Assembly (NCBI RefSeq): GCF_002210435.1
Contig: NZ_MZMV01000008.1
Span: 109,929 to 173,928, forward strand
Origin: Micromonospora wenchangensis
Lineage (GTDB): Bacteria > Actinomycetota > Actinomycetes > Mycobacteriales > Micromonosporaceae
Reading direction: 5' to 3'
Length of the DNA stretch: 64,000 bases
This document shows positions 36,123 through 47,897 of this stretch, in pieces. The stretch's first letter is position 1; the number at the start of each line of letters is the position of its first letter. The notes beneath the pieces are model-generated. The model searched no databases. It worked only from the letters and a program-made list of their open reading frames with translations, and was not told the DNA's origin. Both the position numbers and the translations under genes were made by a program.

Positions 36123-37942
36123 GCCGGCTGCGCGGCCTGGCCGGGCTGCTCTGCGCCGGGCTGCTGGCCGCCGTGGCCGGCTGCGGCATCCCCGACCGCA
36201 CCGACGTGCAGGTGGACGGCTCCGGGCCGGCCGTGTCGGCGGGCTCGTCCAGCTTCGGGCGCGGCGAGCCTCCCACCCGGACCGCCAGCGGTGCCGACCG
36301 GGAGGCGTTCGTCCTCAACTTCCTGGCCGCCGCGGCCGGCGAGCCCGAGCGGGCGTACGCCCGGGTCAAGCAGTTCATCGCCCGGGAGGACCGCAACCGG
36401 CTCGCCGAGAAGCAGGGCAGCGAGGTCGCGATCAACGTGGTCCGGCTGACCGAGAAGCCGGTGATCACCGAGAACGCCGGTGGGCTGCTCACCGTCCGGG
36501 TGCCGGTGCAGCAGGTGGGGGTGCTGCGGGCCAACGGGGTGCTCGGCCCGCCGGTGGTGACCGACACGGAATACCGGTTCTCGCTGCGCGGCTCCGCCGA
36601 GCCGGGCCAGGAGGGCACCGAGGCCGGTGGCTACTACGTCACCGATCCGCCCAGCGTGCTGCTGCTGGACACGCTGTCCCTGCGGGAGTACTACCAGACC
36701 CGGACGGTCTACTTCTGGAACTCCGACGCCACCCGGCTGGTCGCCGACCAGCGCTACCTGCCGGTGGCCGTGCCGTCCGAGCGGCTGGTCAGCGAGGCGG
36801 TCAAGTGGCTGATCGGTGGCCCGTCGGAGTGGCTGCGGCAGGGGGTGAGCGGCCTGCCGGACCGCACCGCCCTGATCAACAACGCGGTCAAGACCGACGG
36901 CCGGTGGGAGGTCAACCTCGACCTGCCCGGCGACGACCGGCGCAAGCTGGAGAAGCTGGGCATCCAGTTGGCCTGGTCGCTGTCCGACCTGGACGGGCCG
37001 CTCCAGCTCACCACCCGCAACCAGTCCCGGGTGACCATCGACGACCTCGCCGCGCACCGCCTCGCCAACCCGGTCTACCCGCTCACCGAGGGGCCGCAGC
37101 GGTTCACCGTCTACGCAGGGGCGATCCATCCGCTCGCCTTCGAGGCCGAGGCGATCGGCACCGTGCCGATCCGCACCGAGGACAACCACGACATCGTCTC
37201 GGCCGCGGTGCGGCGGGCCGCCGAGAAGACCCTCGCCGCCCTGGTCACCACCGCCGGTGGCGGCCGGCAGCGGCTGGTCACCGGGTCGGGGGTGGCGCCG
37301 GTGCAGGTGATGACGCCGGGGCCGCAGACCTTCGCGGCGATCGGCCGGCCGGTCTGGCTGCGTCCGCTGGGCGCGGCCCAGCCGTACGGGCTGGTGGTGG
37401 CCGACGGGCGGCTCTACCGGTTCGACGACCGGGCGCGGATGGTGCCGGTGCCGGTGGGCACGGCGGGTCCGGTCAGCGCGGTGGCCGCCTCGCTCGACGG
37501 GCACCGGATCGCGTTGATCGTCGGTGGGCGGCTCTGTCTCAGCGCGGCGAGCCTCGACGGCGGGGTGGTCTCGCTCGGGCCGGTGCGGCAGGTCGCCACC
37601 ACGCTGACCGACCTGTCGGCGGTGGACTGGGCGCAGGAGAACACCCTGGCCGTGGCCGGCTCCACCAACCGTTCCGCCGTGTACGAGGTGGGCGTGGACG
37701 GGGTGCTGCAGACCCCGCTGGTCACCGACGTGGGCGCCCGGGTGACCCACCTGGCGGTGTACCCGGCCAACCCGACGTACGTGCTGCCGACGGTGATGAT
37801 GATGTACGAGGCCAACGGGGTCTCCTACCGCTTCCGCTCGTCGTCGGCCGAGACGATCCGGGGCGAACAGGTGCTGGACGTGCCGCCCCCGCCCGCCGGT
37901 GGCCGGGCGGGCAGCCCGACCGCGCCGTTCTTCCTGTTCTGA
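36119..37942 (+). CDS. lpqB: Lipoprotein LpqB
   Basis: 607-residue lipoprotein with signal and lipobox LAAVAGC (Cys22), a GerMN-type domain (about residues 185-310: RTVYFWNSDATRLVADQRYLPV...ERLVSEAVKWLIGGP) and a C-terminal beta-propeller-like part (VSAVAASLDGHRIALIVGG, LSAVDWAQENTLAVAGS). In actinobacteria LpqB interacts with the extracellular part of MtrB and modulates the system. GTG 36119 overlaps the mtrB stop. Confidence 0.95.
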   Translation: MSRLRGLAGLLCAGLLAAVAGCGIPDRTDVQVDGSGPAVSAGSSSFGRGEPPTRTASGADREAFVLNFLAAAAGEPERAYARVKQFIAREDRNRLAEKQGSEVAINVVRLTEKPVITENAGGLLTVRVPVQQVGVLRANGVLGPPVVTDTEYRFSLRGSAEPGQEGTEAGGYYVTDPPSVLLLDTLSLREYYQTRTVYFWNSDATRLVADQRYLPVAVPSERLVSEAVKWLIGGPSEWLRQGVSGLPDRTALINNAVKTDGRWEVNLDLPGDDRRKLEKLGIQLAWSLSDLDGPLQLTTRNQSRVTIDDLAAHRLANPVYPLTEGPQRFTVYAGAIHPLAFEAEAIGTVPIRTEDNHDIVSAAVRRAAEKTLAALVTTAGGGRQRLVTGSGVAPVQVMTPGPQTFAAIGRPVWLRPLGAAQPYGLVVADGRLYRFDDRARMVPVPVGTAGPVSAVAASLDGHRIALIVGGRLCLSAASLDGGVVSLGPVRQVATTLTDLSAVDWAQENTLAVAGSTNRSAVYEVGVDGVLQTPLVTDVGARVTHLAVYPANPTYVLPTVMMMYEANGVSYRFRSSSAETIRGEQVLDVPPPPAGGRAGSPTAPFFLF

Positions 37943-37949
37943 GCCGGTC

Positions 37950-38651
37950 GTGCCGGACGTGGGCGGGCTCTGGGCCGATCTGACCGATCTGGTCTTCCCG
38001 ACCGGGTGCGCGGGGTGCGGCCGGCGGGACGCGCGCCTGCGGCAGGGCTGCTGCCCGCAGTGCGTACGCGGGCTCGCCGCCCTGCGCCCGGTGCCGGCGC
38101 GTCCGACCCCGGCCCCGCCCGACCTGCCCCCGTGCCACGCCCTCGGCCCGTACGCGGGGCCGCTGCGGGAGGCGCTGCTGGCGTACAAGGAACGGGGTCG
38201 GCACGGGCTGGCCCGGCCGCTGGGCGGGTTGCTGGCGGAGGTGGTGGCGGCCTCGGTGGGCGCGGCCCGGCCGGTGCTGCTGGTGCCGGTGCCGGACCGG
38301 GCGGCGGCGGCCCGGGAACGCTACGGCGACCACCTGACCCGGTTGGCCCGGCACGCGGCGGTCCGGTTGCGGCGGGCCGGCTGGGACGTGCGGACGGCGG
38401 TGCCGGTGCGGGCGTTGCCCCGGCCGGATTCGGTGGAGCTGGACCGGGCGGGACGGGCCGCGGCGGCCGAGTCGGCGTTCCGGCTGCGGCCCGGTTGGGC
38501 CGGGCGGGGTGCCGGTGGCCGGGCGGTGGTGGTGCTTGACGACATCCTCACCACCGGGGCGACCCTGGCGGCGGTGAGTCGGACTTTGCGCGCGGCGGGA
38601 ATGACGCCATACGGCGCGGCCGTGCTGGGTGCAACGCAAAAACGGCGGTGA
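37950..38651 (+). CDS. ComF family phosphoribosyltransferase-like protein
   Basis: 233 residues. An N-terminal zinc-finger-like part with CAGCGRRDARLRQGCCPQCVRG is followed by ALGPYAGPLREALLAYKERGRHGLARPLG and a type I PRTase core with VLLVPVPDRAAAARERYGDHL and the PRPP loop VVVLDDILTTGATLAAV. ComF takes part in DNA uptake in naturally competent bacteria; the role in actinomycetes is unclear. The position between lpqB and hpf is conserved. GTG 37950 is the likely start. Confidence 0.9.
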   Translation: MPDVGGLWADLTDLVFPTGCAGCGRRDARLRQGCCPQCVRGLAALRPVPARPTPAPPDLPPCHALGPYAGPLREALLAYKERGRHGLARPLGGLLAEVVAASVGAARPVLLVPVPDRAAAARERYGDHLTRLARHAAVRLRRAGWDVRTAVPVRALPRPDSVELDRAGRAAAAESAFRLRPGWAGRGAGGRAVVVLDDILTTGATLAAVSRTLRAAGMTPYGAAVLGATQKRR

Positions 38652-38907
38652 TGGTGACGCTTCGTGTTTCCGTTTCACCCCATGGTGTTGCTTGCTGTTA
38701 ATTCTCTGAGGGTTTCCCGCAACCGGGGGTGACTGTCGACCGAACAGGAGTTAGCGTTTTCGTGTCGGGGGTAGGAAGGTTTCCCACCCGCCCCCGACGG
38801 TGGAAGGAGGCGTAGCCGTACCTGACCGGTCGACGCTCCCAGGGGCCCTCCCGAGGTCGCGCGGCCGGATTCGAAGATCAGCCGGCCATCCGGAAAAGGG
38901 AGGTCAC

Positions 38908-39528
38908 GTGGACATCGTGGTCAAGGGTCGAAACGTCGAAGTGCCGGACCATTACCGGGTACACGTAGCGGAGAAACTCGCAAAAATCGAACGCTACGAT
39001 CACAAGCTCATCCGGGTCGATGTGGAGCTGTTCCACGAACGCAATCCCCGGCAGTCCGACACCTGCCAGCGAGTGGAGATCACCTGCGTCTCCCGTGGCC
39101 CGGTGATCCGGGCCGAGGCCTGCACGAACGACTTCTACAGCGCACTGGACGCCGCGATCGCCAAGCTGGACACCCGACTGCGCCGGGCGGCCGACCGCCG
39201 CCGCGTACACCGGGGTCGGCACGCGCCGATCTCGGTCGCCGCCGCCACCGCCGGTCTGCCGGTGGCCGGTCTGGACGACGCGAAGGTGTCCGCCGGTGGC
39301 ACGGCCACCGCCGTCGAGGAGCGCCCGGAGGAGCACGACGACCAGCCCTGGCACATCGCGCGGGCCAAGGTGCACCCCGCCGACCCGATGACCGTCGACG
39401 ACGCCCTGTTCCAGATGGAACTCGTCGGCCACGACTTCTACCTGTTCCACGACAAGGAGTCCGGCCGCCCCAGCGTCGTCTACCGTCGCCACGCCTACGA
39501 CTACGGCATCATCTCCCTCGACACCTGA
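38908..39528 (+). CDS. hpf: Ribosome hibernation promoting factor, long form
   Basis: 206 residues. N-terminal S30AE domain (VDIVVKGRNVEVPDHYRVHVAEKLAKIERYDHKLIRVDVELFHERNPR) binds the 30S decoding site; the C-terminal domain (about 145-206, ARAKVHPADPMTVDDALFQMELVGHDFYLFHDKESGRPSVVYRRHAYDYGIISL) dimerises ribosomes into 100S particles. GTG 38908 follows GGGAGG; an upstream in-frame GTG at 38800 would add a non-family leader. The roughly 260-base region before it is AT-richer than average and probably carries a stress promoter, but I cannot assign boxes. Confidence 0.95.
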   Translation: MDIVVKGRNVEVPDHYRVHVAEKLAKIERYDHKLIRVDVELFHERNPRQSDTCQRVEITCVSRGPVIRAEACTNDFYSALDAAIAKLDTRLRRAADRRRVHRGRHAPISVAAATAGLPVAGLDDAKVSAGGTATAVEERPEEHDDQPWHIARAKVHPADPMTVDDALFQMELVGHDFYLFHDKESGRPSVVYRRHAYDYGIISLDT

Positions 39529-39572
39529 CCCACCCACCCCGCTCTGCCCGCCCGCCCCCGCCTGGCGGTGTC

Positions 39573-39626
39573 GATCAAGAGGTTCGCGTCAATTTCGGAG
39601 ATCCAGTTGACGCGAACCTCTTGATC
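39573..39626. repeat. Hairpin repeat, family B, copy 1
   Basis: Arms GATCAAGAGGTTCGCGTCAA (39573-39592) and its exact reverse complement (39607-39626), loop 14 bases. It fills the gap between the convergent hpf and GNAT genes, and its right arm supplies the stop codon of the GNAT gene. Confidence 0.95.
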
Positions 39627-40758
39627 ACCGCGGTGGGAGGGGGTGGGGGTCGGTGGGGAGGAAGGACCAGAGGACGGTGTCGGGGCGGGGGGCGCCGGGG
39701 GTCGGGGCGGGGAGGCGGGCGCGCATCACGCCCTCCCGGTGGAAGCCCGCCCGGTCCAGCACCCGCTGGGAGGCGGTGTTCCAGGTGGCCGTGCCGGCCC
39801 AGACGCGGGCCAGGCCCACCGGGCCGCACGCCCAGCCGGCCAGCAGCCGGACCGCCCGGGTGGCCAGCCCCCGCCCCCGCGCCTCGGGCAGCAGGCTGTA
39901 GCCGATCATCGCCTGGCCGGTGGCCGGCTCGTCGTGGACCAGGGCGCAACCGCCGACCATCGTGCCGGTCGCCGCGTCGCACAACGCGAAGTCGGCCGCC
40001 CGGCCGGTCAGCCACTCGCTCTCGGCGACGGCGCAGCGTCGGTCGATGTCCGCCCTGGTCGGTGGAACCGGACGGACCCGGGTCGCCACCACCTCGGGGC
40101 GGGTGTGCAACCGGTGCAGCGCCTCGGCGTCGGCAGGCGCGAGCCGGCGCAGGGTCACCACCTTGTCGGTGAGCCGCCCGTCGGGCAGGTCCGGCAGCAG
40201 GCGCGGTACCGGGTCGGGCGGGTCGTCGGCGAGGCGTACCCAGGCGAGCAGGTCGTACCGGCTGCCGTCGCGGTCCAGCCCGGCGGACCGGCGTACCCCC
40301 TCGGGGTGGAAGCCGGCGGCCAGCGCGACCCGCTGGCTGGCCGGGTTCTCGGCCCTGATCAGCAGCTCCAGTCGGGCCAGGCCGGCCTGGAACGCGGCCG
40401 CCGCCAGGGCCCGGGTGGTGGCGGTGGCGATCCCGCGCCGCCGGGCCCGCGGTGCCACCCAGTAGCCCAGTTCCGCCTGCCCCCGGCCCGGCACCACCTG
40501 GCTGAGCCCGGCCCCGCCGACCAGCCGGTCGGTCCCGGAATCGACGATCGCGTACGCGGCCCCGCCGCTGCGCCACGCCGCCGGGGCGCCCTCGGAGATC
40601 CACCAGTGCGCGTCGGCGACCGTGTAGGGATGCGGCATCCCCACCGGGTTGAACCGCAGGTTCACCGGATCGTCGCGGCCGGCGGCGAGGTCCTCGGCGT
40701 CGTCCGGCCGGAACGGTCGCAGCCGCACCGGTCCTGCCCCGATGACCTCCGGCGTCAC
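39625..40758 (-). CDS. Protein with two GNAT acetyltransferase domains (copy 1)
   Basis: 377 residues with two RimJ/RimL-type GNAT domains: first about 8-170 (VRLRPFRPDDAEDLAAGRDD...AELGYWVAPRARRRGIATATTRALAAAAF), second about 195-360 (VVTLRRLAPADAEALHRLHTRPEV...AMIGYSLLPEARGRGLATRAVRLLAGWA). Each has the Arg/Gly-x-x-Gly acetyl-CoA loop (RRRGIA, RGRGLA). It probably transfers acetyl groups from acetyl-CoA; the target is unknown. GTG 40758 overlaps the stop of the neighbouring double-GNAT gene. Confidence 0.85.
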   Translation of the reverse strand: MTPEVIGAGPVRLRPFRPDDAEDLAAGRDDPVNLRFNPVGMPHPYTVADAHWWISEGAPAAWRSGGAAYAIVDSGTDRLVGGAGLSQVVPGRGQAELGYWVAPRARRRGIATATTRALAAAAFQAGLARLELLIRAENPASQRVALAAGFHPEGVRRSAGLDRDGSRYDLLAWVRLADDPPDPVPRLLPDLPDGRLTDKVVTLRRLAPADAEALHRLHTRPEVVATRVRPVPPTRADIDRRCAVAESEWLTGRAADFALCDAATGTMVGGCALVHDEPATGQAMIGYSLLPEARGRGLATRAVRLLAGWACGPVGLARVWAGTATWNTASQRVLDRAGFHREGVMRARLPAPTPGAPRPDTVLWSFLPTDPHPLPPR

Positions 40759-41918
40759 GTCAGGTCTTCGGCGAGCAGCGCGCCGACCCAGGCGTCGACG
40801 CGTTGACCCCGCTGCGACACCCCGCCCCGCAGGGTGCCCTCGACGGTGAAGCCGGCCTTCTCGGCGGCCCGCCGGGAGGCGGTGTTGCCGACGTGGGCCT
40901 TCCACTCGACCCGGGTCAGGTCGAGGCCGGTGACGCCCCAGGCGGCGAGCGCGCCGAGCGCGGCCGGCATCCAGCCCCGGCCCCGGGCGTGCGGCGCGGT
41001 CATGAAACCCACCTCGGCCAGCAGCGGGTCGACGGGGTTCAACCGCAGGTCGACGGTGCCGGCGAAGGCGTCGTCCGGGTCGGCCAGCACGAAGCACGCG
41101 CTGGTGCCCCGCGCCCAGGCCAGCCCGCCGTAGGTCAGGTAGCCCTCGGCGTCGGTGCGCTGGTAGGGGTGCGGCACGCCGGTCCACCGGACGGTGTCCG
41201 GGTCCTGGCAGGTGGCGACCACCCCGTCCAGGTCGCGTTCCTCCATCGGCCGCAGCCGGAGTTCGACGTCGCCGGCGGTGGCGAACAGGACGGGCTGCGG
41301 CCGGCCGAAGACGGCGGCCCGGCGGGCGTCCAGGGTGCCCGGCCCGGCCGGACCGTCCGCGCCGACCGCCGGCACCTCGCCGGGCAGCAGCGAGCCGACC
41401 CAGCCCTCGGCCCGACCGTCGCCGGCGGGGTGGGCGAGCCGCAGCTCGCCGGAGACCTGGAAGCCGGCCCGCAGGGCGACCAGCCGGGAGAAGTGGTTGC
41501 CGACCTCGGCCTGCCAGATCAGCCGGTGCAGCGGCAACGCGTCGAAGGCCCAGCGGGCGACGGCCCGAACGGCGCGGACGGTGACCCCCCGGCCCCGGGC
41601 CCACGGGGCGGTCCAGTAGCCGATCTCGCCGGAGTCGAGGGCCCGGTCGATCGTGACCAGGCCGCAGGAGCCGAGCAGCTCCCCGCTGGCCGCGTCGCAG
41701 ACCGCGAACGGCGCGCCGCTGCCGTCGGCCCAGGCGCGCGCGCTCATCCCGGTGACGAAGCCGTGGGCGTGTTCAGGCCGGTACGGACGCGGTACGGTGG
41801 TCCAGCGCTGGATGTCCGGGTCCTGGCAAGCCCGGTGCACGTCGTCCGCGTCCGAGGCGAGCCACGGACGCAGCAGCAGGCCGTCCTCGATGATCTCCAC
41901 AGGCTCCATCCGAGTCAT
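40755..41918 (-). CDS. Protein with two GNAT acetyltransferase domains (copy 2)
   Basis: 387 residues (384 from ATG 41909). Again two GNAT domains: about 10-160 (LLLRPWLASDADDVHRACQDPDIQRW...EIGYWTAPWARGRGVTVRAVRAVARWAF) and about 220-380 (VELRLRPMEERDLDGVVATCQDPDTVRWTGVP...EVGFMTAPHARGRGWMPAALGALAAWG). The two halves are clearly related to each other (CQDPD-x-x-RWT in both). It overlaps the next double-GNAT gene by 4 bp, so the pair carries four acetyltransferase domains in one operon. Confidence 0.85.
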   Translation of the reverse strand: MTRMEPVEIIEDGLLLRPWLASDADDVHRACQDPDIQRWTTVPRPYRPEHAHGFVTGMSARAWADGSGAPFAVCDAASGELLGSCGLVTIDRALDSGEIGYWTAPWARGRGVTVRAVRAVARWAFDALPLHRLIWQAEVGNHFSRLVALRAGFQVSGELRLAHPAGDGRAEGWVGSLLPGEVPAVGADGPAGPGTLDARRAAVFGRPQPVLFATAGDVELRLRPMEERDLDGVVATCQDPDTVRWTGVPHPYQRTDAEGYLTYGGLAWARGTSACFVLADPDDAFAGTVDLRLNPVDPLLAEVGFMTAPHARGRGWMPAALGALAAWGVTGLDLTRVEWKAHVGNTASRRAAEKAGFTVEGTLRGGVSQRGQRVDAWVGALLAEDLT

Positions 41919-42079
41919 CGTGCCGGATCGTTCGCGGTGGGCGTAACCGGATAACCGCCGGGCGGCGGGTTGAGCCGAGCGTTATGTCGGTTTGGTCGGG
42001 TCGGACCGCCGCCACCAGTGACCATCGCGCCGACTGAGCGCCTACGATGGTTCGAGACTGTCTAGGGGAGCGTTGATCC

Positions 42080-45007
<2,928 letters not shown>

Positions 45008-45029
45008 CCCACCCCAGCCTGATCCGGGC

Positions 45030-45061
45030 ACGCCCTCCCGCTCTGTCGAGCGGGAGGGCGT
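45030..45061 (+). terminator. Terminator after secA
   Basis: ACGCCCTCCCGCTC pairs perfectly with GAGCGGGAGGGCGT around a four-base loop (TGTC), starting 23 bases after the secA stop. Confidence 0.8.
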
Positions 45062-45119
45062 CCCCGTTCCCGTCCCGCTGCCGCCCCGCCCCCGCCTTTG
45101 CGCCCCCGCGTTTGCGCGG

Positions 45120-45175
45120 TGATCAAGAGGTTTGCGTCAACTTTGAAGATCGAAATGACGCAAACCTCTTGATCA
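45120..45175. repeat. Hairpin repeat, family B, copy 2
   Basis: Arms TGATCAAGAGGTTTGCGTCA (45120-45139) and its exact reverse complement (45156-45175), loop 16 bases. It lies between the convergent secA and Rv3235-like genes, after the secA terminator. Confidence 0.95.
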
Positions 45176-45177
45176 AC

Positions 45178-45275
45178 ACGGCCAGGCAACCCCACGGCCA
45201 GGCAACCCCACGGCCAGGCGGCCCCATGGCCAGGCGGCCCCATGGCCAGGCGGCCACACCGGGCCAGGCGGCCCC
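45178..45275. repeat. 15-bp minisatellite next to hairpin B2
   Basis: About six tandem copies of a GGCCAGGC(A/G)(A/G)CCCCA-type unit with a 15-bp period, the first copies exact and the later ones drifting. It begins a few bases after the B2 hairpin and ends just before the Rv3235-like gene stop. No coding sense is apparent. Confidence 0.85.
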
Positions 45276-45282
45276 GGGTGGG

Positions 45283-45864
45283 TCAGATGACCTGGAGGGT
45301 GGTGCAGAGCCAGTTGCCCCGGTGGTGTTCGAGGCGCAGGGCCATCGCCCAGCTCCGGCCGCCGCCGGTGACCACGGCGGCCACCTCGACCGCCGTCGGG
45401 CGCGGCTGGCACACCCGTAGCCGGCGCAGGTGGACTGCGGGCCGGGTGGAGCGTCGGCGGACCGGCGGGGTGCGGGCGGCGGCGCGGGCGAGCTGCTCGG
45501 TCACCTCGACCGTACGCCCCGGCTCGACCAGGGCCCGGATCTGGCCGGGTGGCCGGTAGCCGTTGAGGATCTCCAGGCAGGTGCCGACGAAACGGTGGGC
45601 GGCCCGCGTCGCCTCGGGGGTGGTGGTGGCGGGCGGCGGCAGGGGCGGGGCGGCCGGGTGCCCGGGGCGGGGTCGGGGGTCGGGTCGGCGGCCGGTCGGT
45701 CGGCCGACGGCGGGCCGGCCCGTGCCGAACAGGTCGAGGGCTAGCTGTCCGGGTGGCCGGGGCCAGAGATCCGGGACCTCGTCGACGTACGGCGGGTCGG
45801 CGACGGGGGCCGGGCGTAACCGGATCGGCGGTCGGGTCGGCCCCGGACGGCGGGAGTCGGCCAT
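45283..45864 (-). CDS. Rv3235-like family protein
   Basis: 193 residues. A Pro/Arg-rich disordered N-terminal half is followed by a compact C-terminal domain (about 115-193: AAHRFVGTCLEILNGYRPPGQIRALVEP...VEVTEQLARAA...LRRLRVCQPRPTAVEVAAVVTGGGRSWAMALRLEHHRGNWLCTTLQVI). This resembles the actinobacterial family typified by mycobacterial Rv3235, which also lies near secA; function unknown. ATG 45864 has GAGGGGG upstream. Confidence 0.82.
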   Translation of the reverse strand: MADSRRPGPTRPPIRLRPAPVADPPYVDEVPDLWPRPPGQLALDLFGTGRPAVGRPTGRRPDPRPRPGHPAAPPLPPPATTTPEATRAAHRFVGTCLEILNGYRPPGQIRALVEPGRTVEVTEQLARAAARTPPVRRRSTRPAVHLRRLRVCQPRPTAVEVAAVVTGGGRSWAMALRLEHHRGNWLCTTLQVI

Positions 45865-45965
45865 CGCTGCCCCCTCGTTGTGTGCGTTTACCTTCGTTTG
45901 CTTACGACAGCGTCGATTGTCGGGCACGGCAACGCCCAGGGTCAATGCTCAGCGGGATGGTCCGG

Positions 45966-46193
45966 TCACTCCGGGTCGCGGTCGGTGAGCGGGTTGCCGC
46001 GTACCCACTCGGCGGTCTCGGCGTACTTGAGCTGGATGTACTCCTCCAGCCGGGCCCGCTCGACCCGCCACTGTCCCCGTCCACCGATCTTGATGGCGGG
46101 CAGCTCCCCGCTGCGTACCATGTGGTAGACCTGCGAGTCCGACACGTTCAGCTCGGTGGCCACGTCGGAGAGCAGGAGAAACCTCGGCTCCAC
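45966..46193 (-). CDS. Excisionase-type helix-turn-helix DNA-binding protein
   Basis: 75 residues with a MerR/excisionase-like winged helix: FLLLSDVATELNVSDSQVYHMVRSGELPAIKIGGRGQWRVERARLEEYIQ. Single-domain proteins of this type are conserved in actinobacteria, some with developmental roles (BldC-like), and no integrase is nearby, so a chromosomal regulator is more likely than a phage excisionase. GTG 46193 is the family-consistent start. Confidence 0.88.
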   Translation of the reverse strand: MEPRFLLLSDVATELNVSDSQVYHMVRSGELPAIKIGGRGQWRVERARLEEYIQLKYAETAEWVRGNPLTDRDPE

Positions 46194-46389
46194 GGAAACC
46201 CCTCGGCTTGGCGTCGTTCGGCCCAGTTTGCCACCGACAGCCTTCCCCGCCCAGCACCGCCCGCCGACGGGTGCGGCGGCTTCCCCCGGGGCGGTGCGCG
46301 GTGTATGACGGTCTGGACGTACGGCATGATCGGCGTTCGGGGCGGCCACCCGCCGTCCCGGTGAGCGGAGACGACCAGGGGAGACGACG

Positions 46390-46899
46390 GTGGGCGACGA
46401 GCTGGTCCGGGTGTACGTGCCGGCGACCGTGCCGATGCTGGCCCTGCTGCGGGAGCGGGGACTGCCGGCCAGCGGCGGCCACGCGGTCACCCCCGCCCTG
46501 CGCGAGTGGTACGCCGAGGGCGACGAGGAGGAACTGGAGTACGTAGCCTTCACCCGGGCCGCCCAGGACGCCCTGCAACTGCTGCGGGAGGACGCCGACG
46601 CACCCCGCCGCCGGGTGGTCGTGTCGGTGGACCTGCCCGCCGGGGCCGTCGGCCGGGGTGACGGCGAGCTGGGCTCCAGCGTGGTGGACCTCGACGGGCC
46701 GCTGCCGGCGTCGGCGGTGGCCGCGCTGCACGTGGACGGGGCCGAAGCGGTCGGGGACGTGGCCGCCGCCGTGGACGTGGTGGCCGAGGCGCTCGCCGGT
46801 GACCCGGACGCCCAGTTCACGGTCGACGGGGCCGAGGATCACGAGCTGGAGTGGTACGACCCGTCCGAGTGGGAGTTGCTGCTGCGCACCGCGTCCTGA
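46390..46899 (+). CDS. DUF6912-like conserved actinobacterial protein
   Basis: 169 residues, acidic, starting [19 protein letters not shown] and containing [30 protein letters not shown] and [14 protein letters not shown]; ends with [15 protein letters not shown]. The pattern is that of a conserved actinobacterial family of unknown function. No signal peptide or membrane segment. GTG 46390 has GGGGAG upstream. Divergent from the HTH protein. Confidence 0.75.
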   Translation: MGDELVRVYVPATVPMLALLRERGLPASGGHAVTPALREWYAEGDEEELEYVAFTRAAQDALQLLREDADAPRRRVVVSVDLPAGAVGRGDGELGSSVVDLDGPLPASAVAALHVDGAEAVGDVAAAVDVVAEALAGDPDAQFTVDGAEDHELEWYDPSEWELLLRTAS

Positions 46900-46910
46900 C
46901 CGGGGCCGGT

Positions 46911-47897
46911 TCAGTCCCCGGCGGGGTCCTCCGGGTCGTCGTCACGCGGGGCAGGGCCGAGGGTGCGGCCGAAGAGGACGACGGTGGTCAACGCGCCCAC
47001 GAACAGCACCCAGATGCCGTTGTCGATCCGCGAGGTGCCCATGCTCGTCTGGGCCACCGCGTCCGCCTCGCTCAACGCGCCCGCCAGGTCCAGCAGGGTC
47101 CGCCCGCCGATCCGGATGATCACCTCGGTGAGCAGCAGGAGCAGGCCGGGCCCGGCCCCGGCGAGCAGGTAGGCGGGCCAGCGCGGGGCCGTGGCGTCCG
47201 GCGCGTGCCGGACGGCCCGGCGGCGGGCCCAGGTGAGGTAGCCGAAGGCGAGCAGCCCGGCCACCAGCCCGCCGAGCAGCGACTCGGTGCGGGAGACCCA
47301 CTTCGCGGCACCGACCAGCGACGCCTGGGAGTCACCGGCCCCGAACAGGTCGAACAGCGGGTCCCGGGCCTGGCTGAACAGCACCACGAACAGCAGCGTG
47401 CCCAGGGTGGCGGTGACCACCGCGCCGACCGGGGCCGGGGTACGCGCACCCGCGAGCGCCCCACCGATGATGGCCGCCGCCGCGCTGGTGCCGGCGATGG
47501 TGTTGGTGGTGGCGTTGTCGGCGTACGTCAGGTTGATCGCCAGCGCGGTGCCCAGCCCGACCAGCATGCCGGCCCCGATCGCCGCCGCGAAGCGCAGCGC
47601 GGCCCGGTCGCCGAGCCGGCGGGCGGTCAGCTCGCTCGCGGCCAGCGCGACGGCCGCCCCGGCGACCAGGGCGGCGGAGATCACCCCGGGCAGGGCGAAC
47701 GCGGACAGCGTGATCGCGGTGAGGCCGACCGCCGCCGAGTGGATCGCCTCCCGGGTGGACCACAGCATCGCCGCCAGCCAGCCGAGGGCCAGCACCGCCA
47801 GCACTGGCGTGCCCGGGGCGTACCCCGTGCGCCCGGCCGGCTGCTCCGGCGACCGGTCGATGGACTCGGCCGTCGAGCTGCCGGGCTGGTTGCTCAT
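46911..47897 (-). CDS. Multi-pass membrane protein, unknown
   Basis: 328 residues with about eight hydrophobic segments, among them VLAVLALGWLAAMLWS, GLTAITLSAFALPGVISAALVAGAAVAL and IWVLFVGALTTVVLFGRTL. The N-terminal 27 residues are polar. No transporter signature is recognised. ATG 47897 is followed by MSNQPGSSTAES. It ends 12 bases after, and converges with, the DUF6912-like gene. Confidence 0.75.
   Translation of the reverse strand: MSNQPGSSTAESIDRSPEQPAGRTGYAPGTPVLAVLALGWLAAMLWSTREAIHSAAVGLTAITLSAFALPGVISAALVAGAAVALAASELTARRLGDRAALRFAAAIGAGMLVGLGTALAINLTYADNATTNTIAGTSAAAAIIGGALAGARTPAPVGAVVTATLGTLLFVVLFSQARDPLFDLFGAGDSQASLVGAAKWVSRTESLLGGLVAGLLAFGYLTWARRRAVRHAPDATAPRWPAYLLAGAGPGLLLLLTEVIIRIGGRTLLDLAGALSEADAVAQTSMGTSRIDNGIWVLFVGALTTVVLFGRTLGPAPRDDDPEDPAGD

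Noticed and set aside
34985..38188. 1067-codon open frame on the reverse strand across mtrB, lpqB and comF
   Set aside because: Opposite to three well-recognised genes, and its composition (His/Arg/Gly/Pro) is typical of an antisense frame.
45178..45275. Possible CRISPR-like array
   Set aside because: The period is 15 bp with no unique spacers, so it is a minisatellite.
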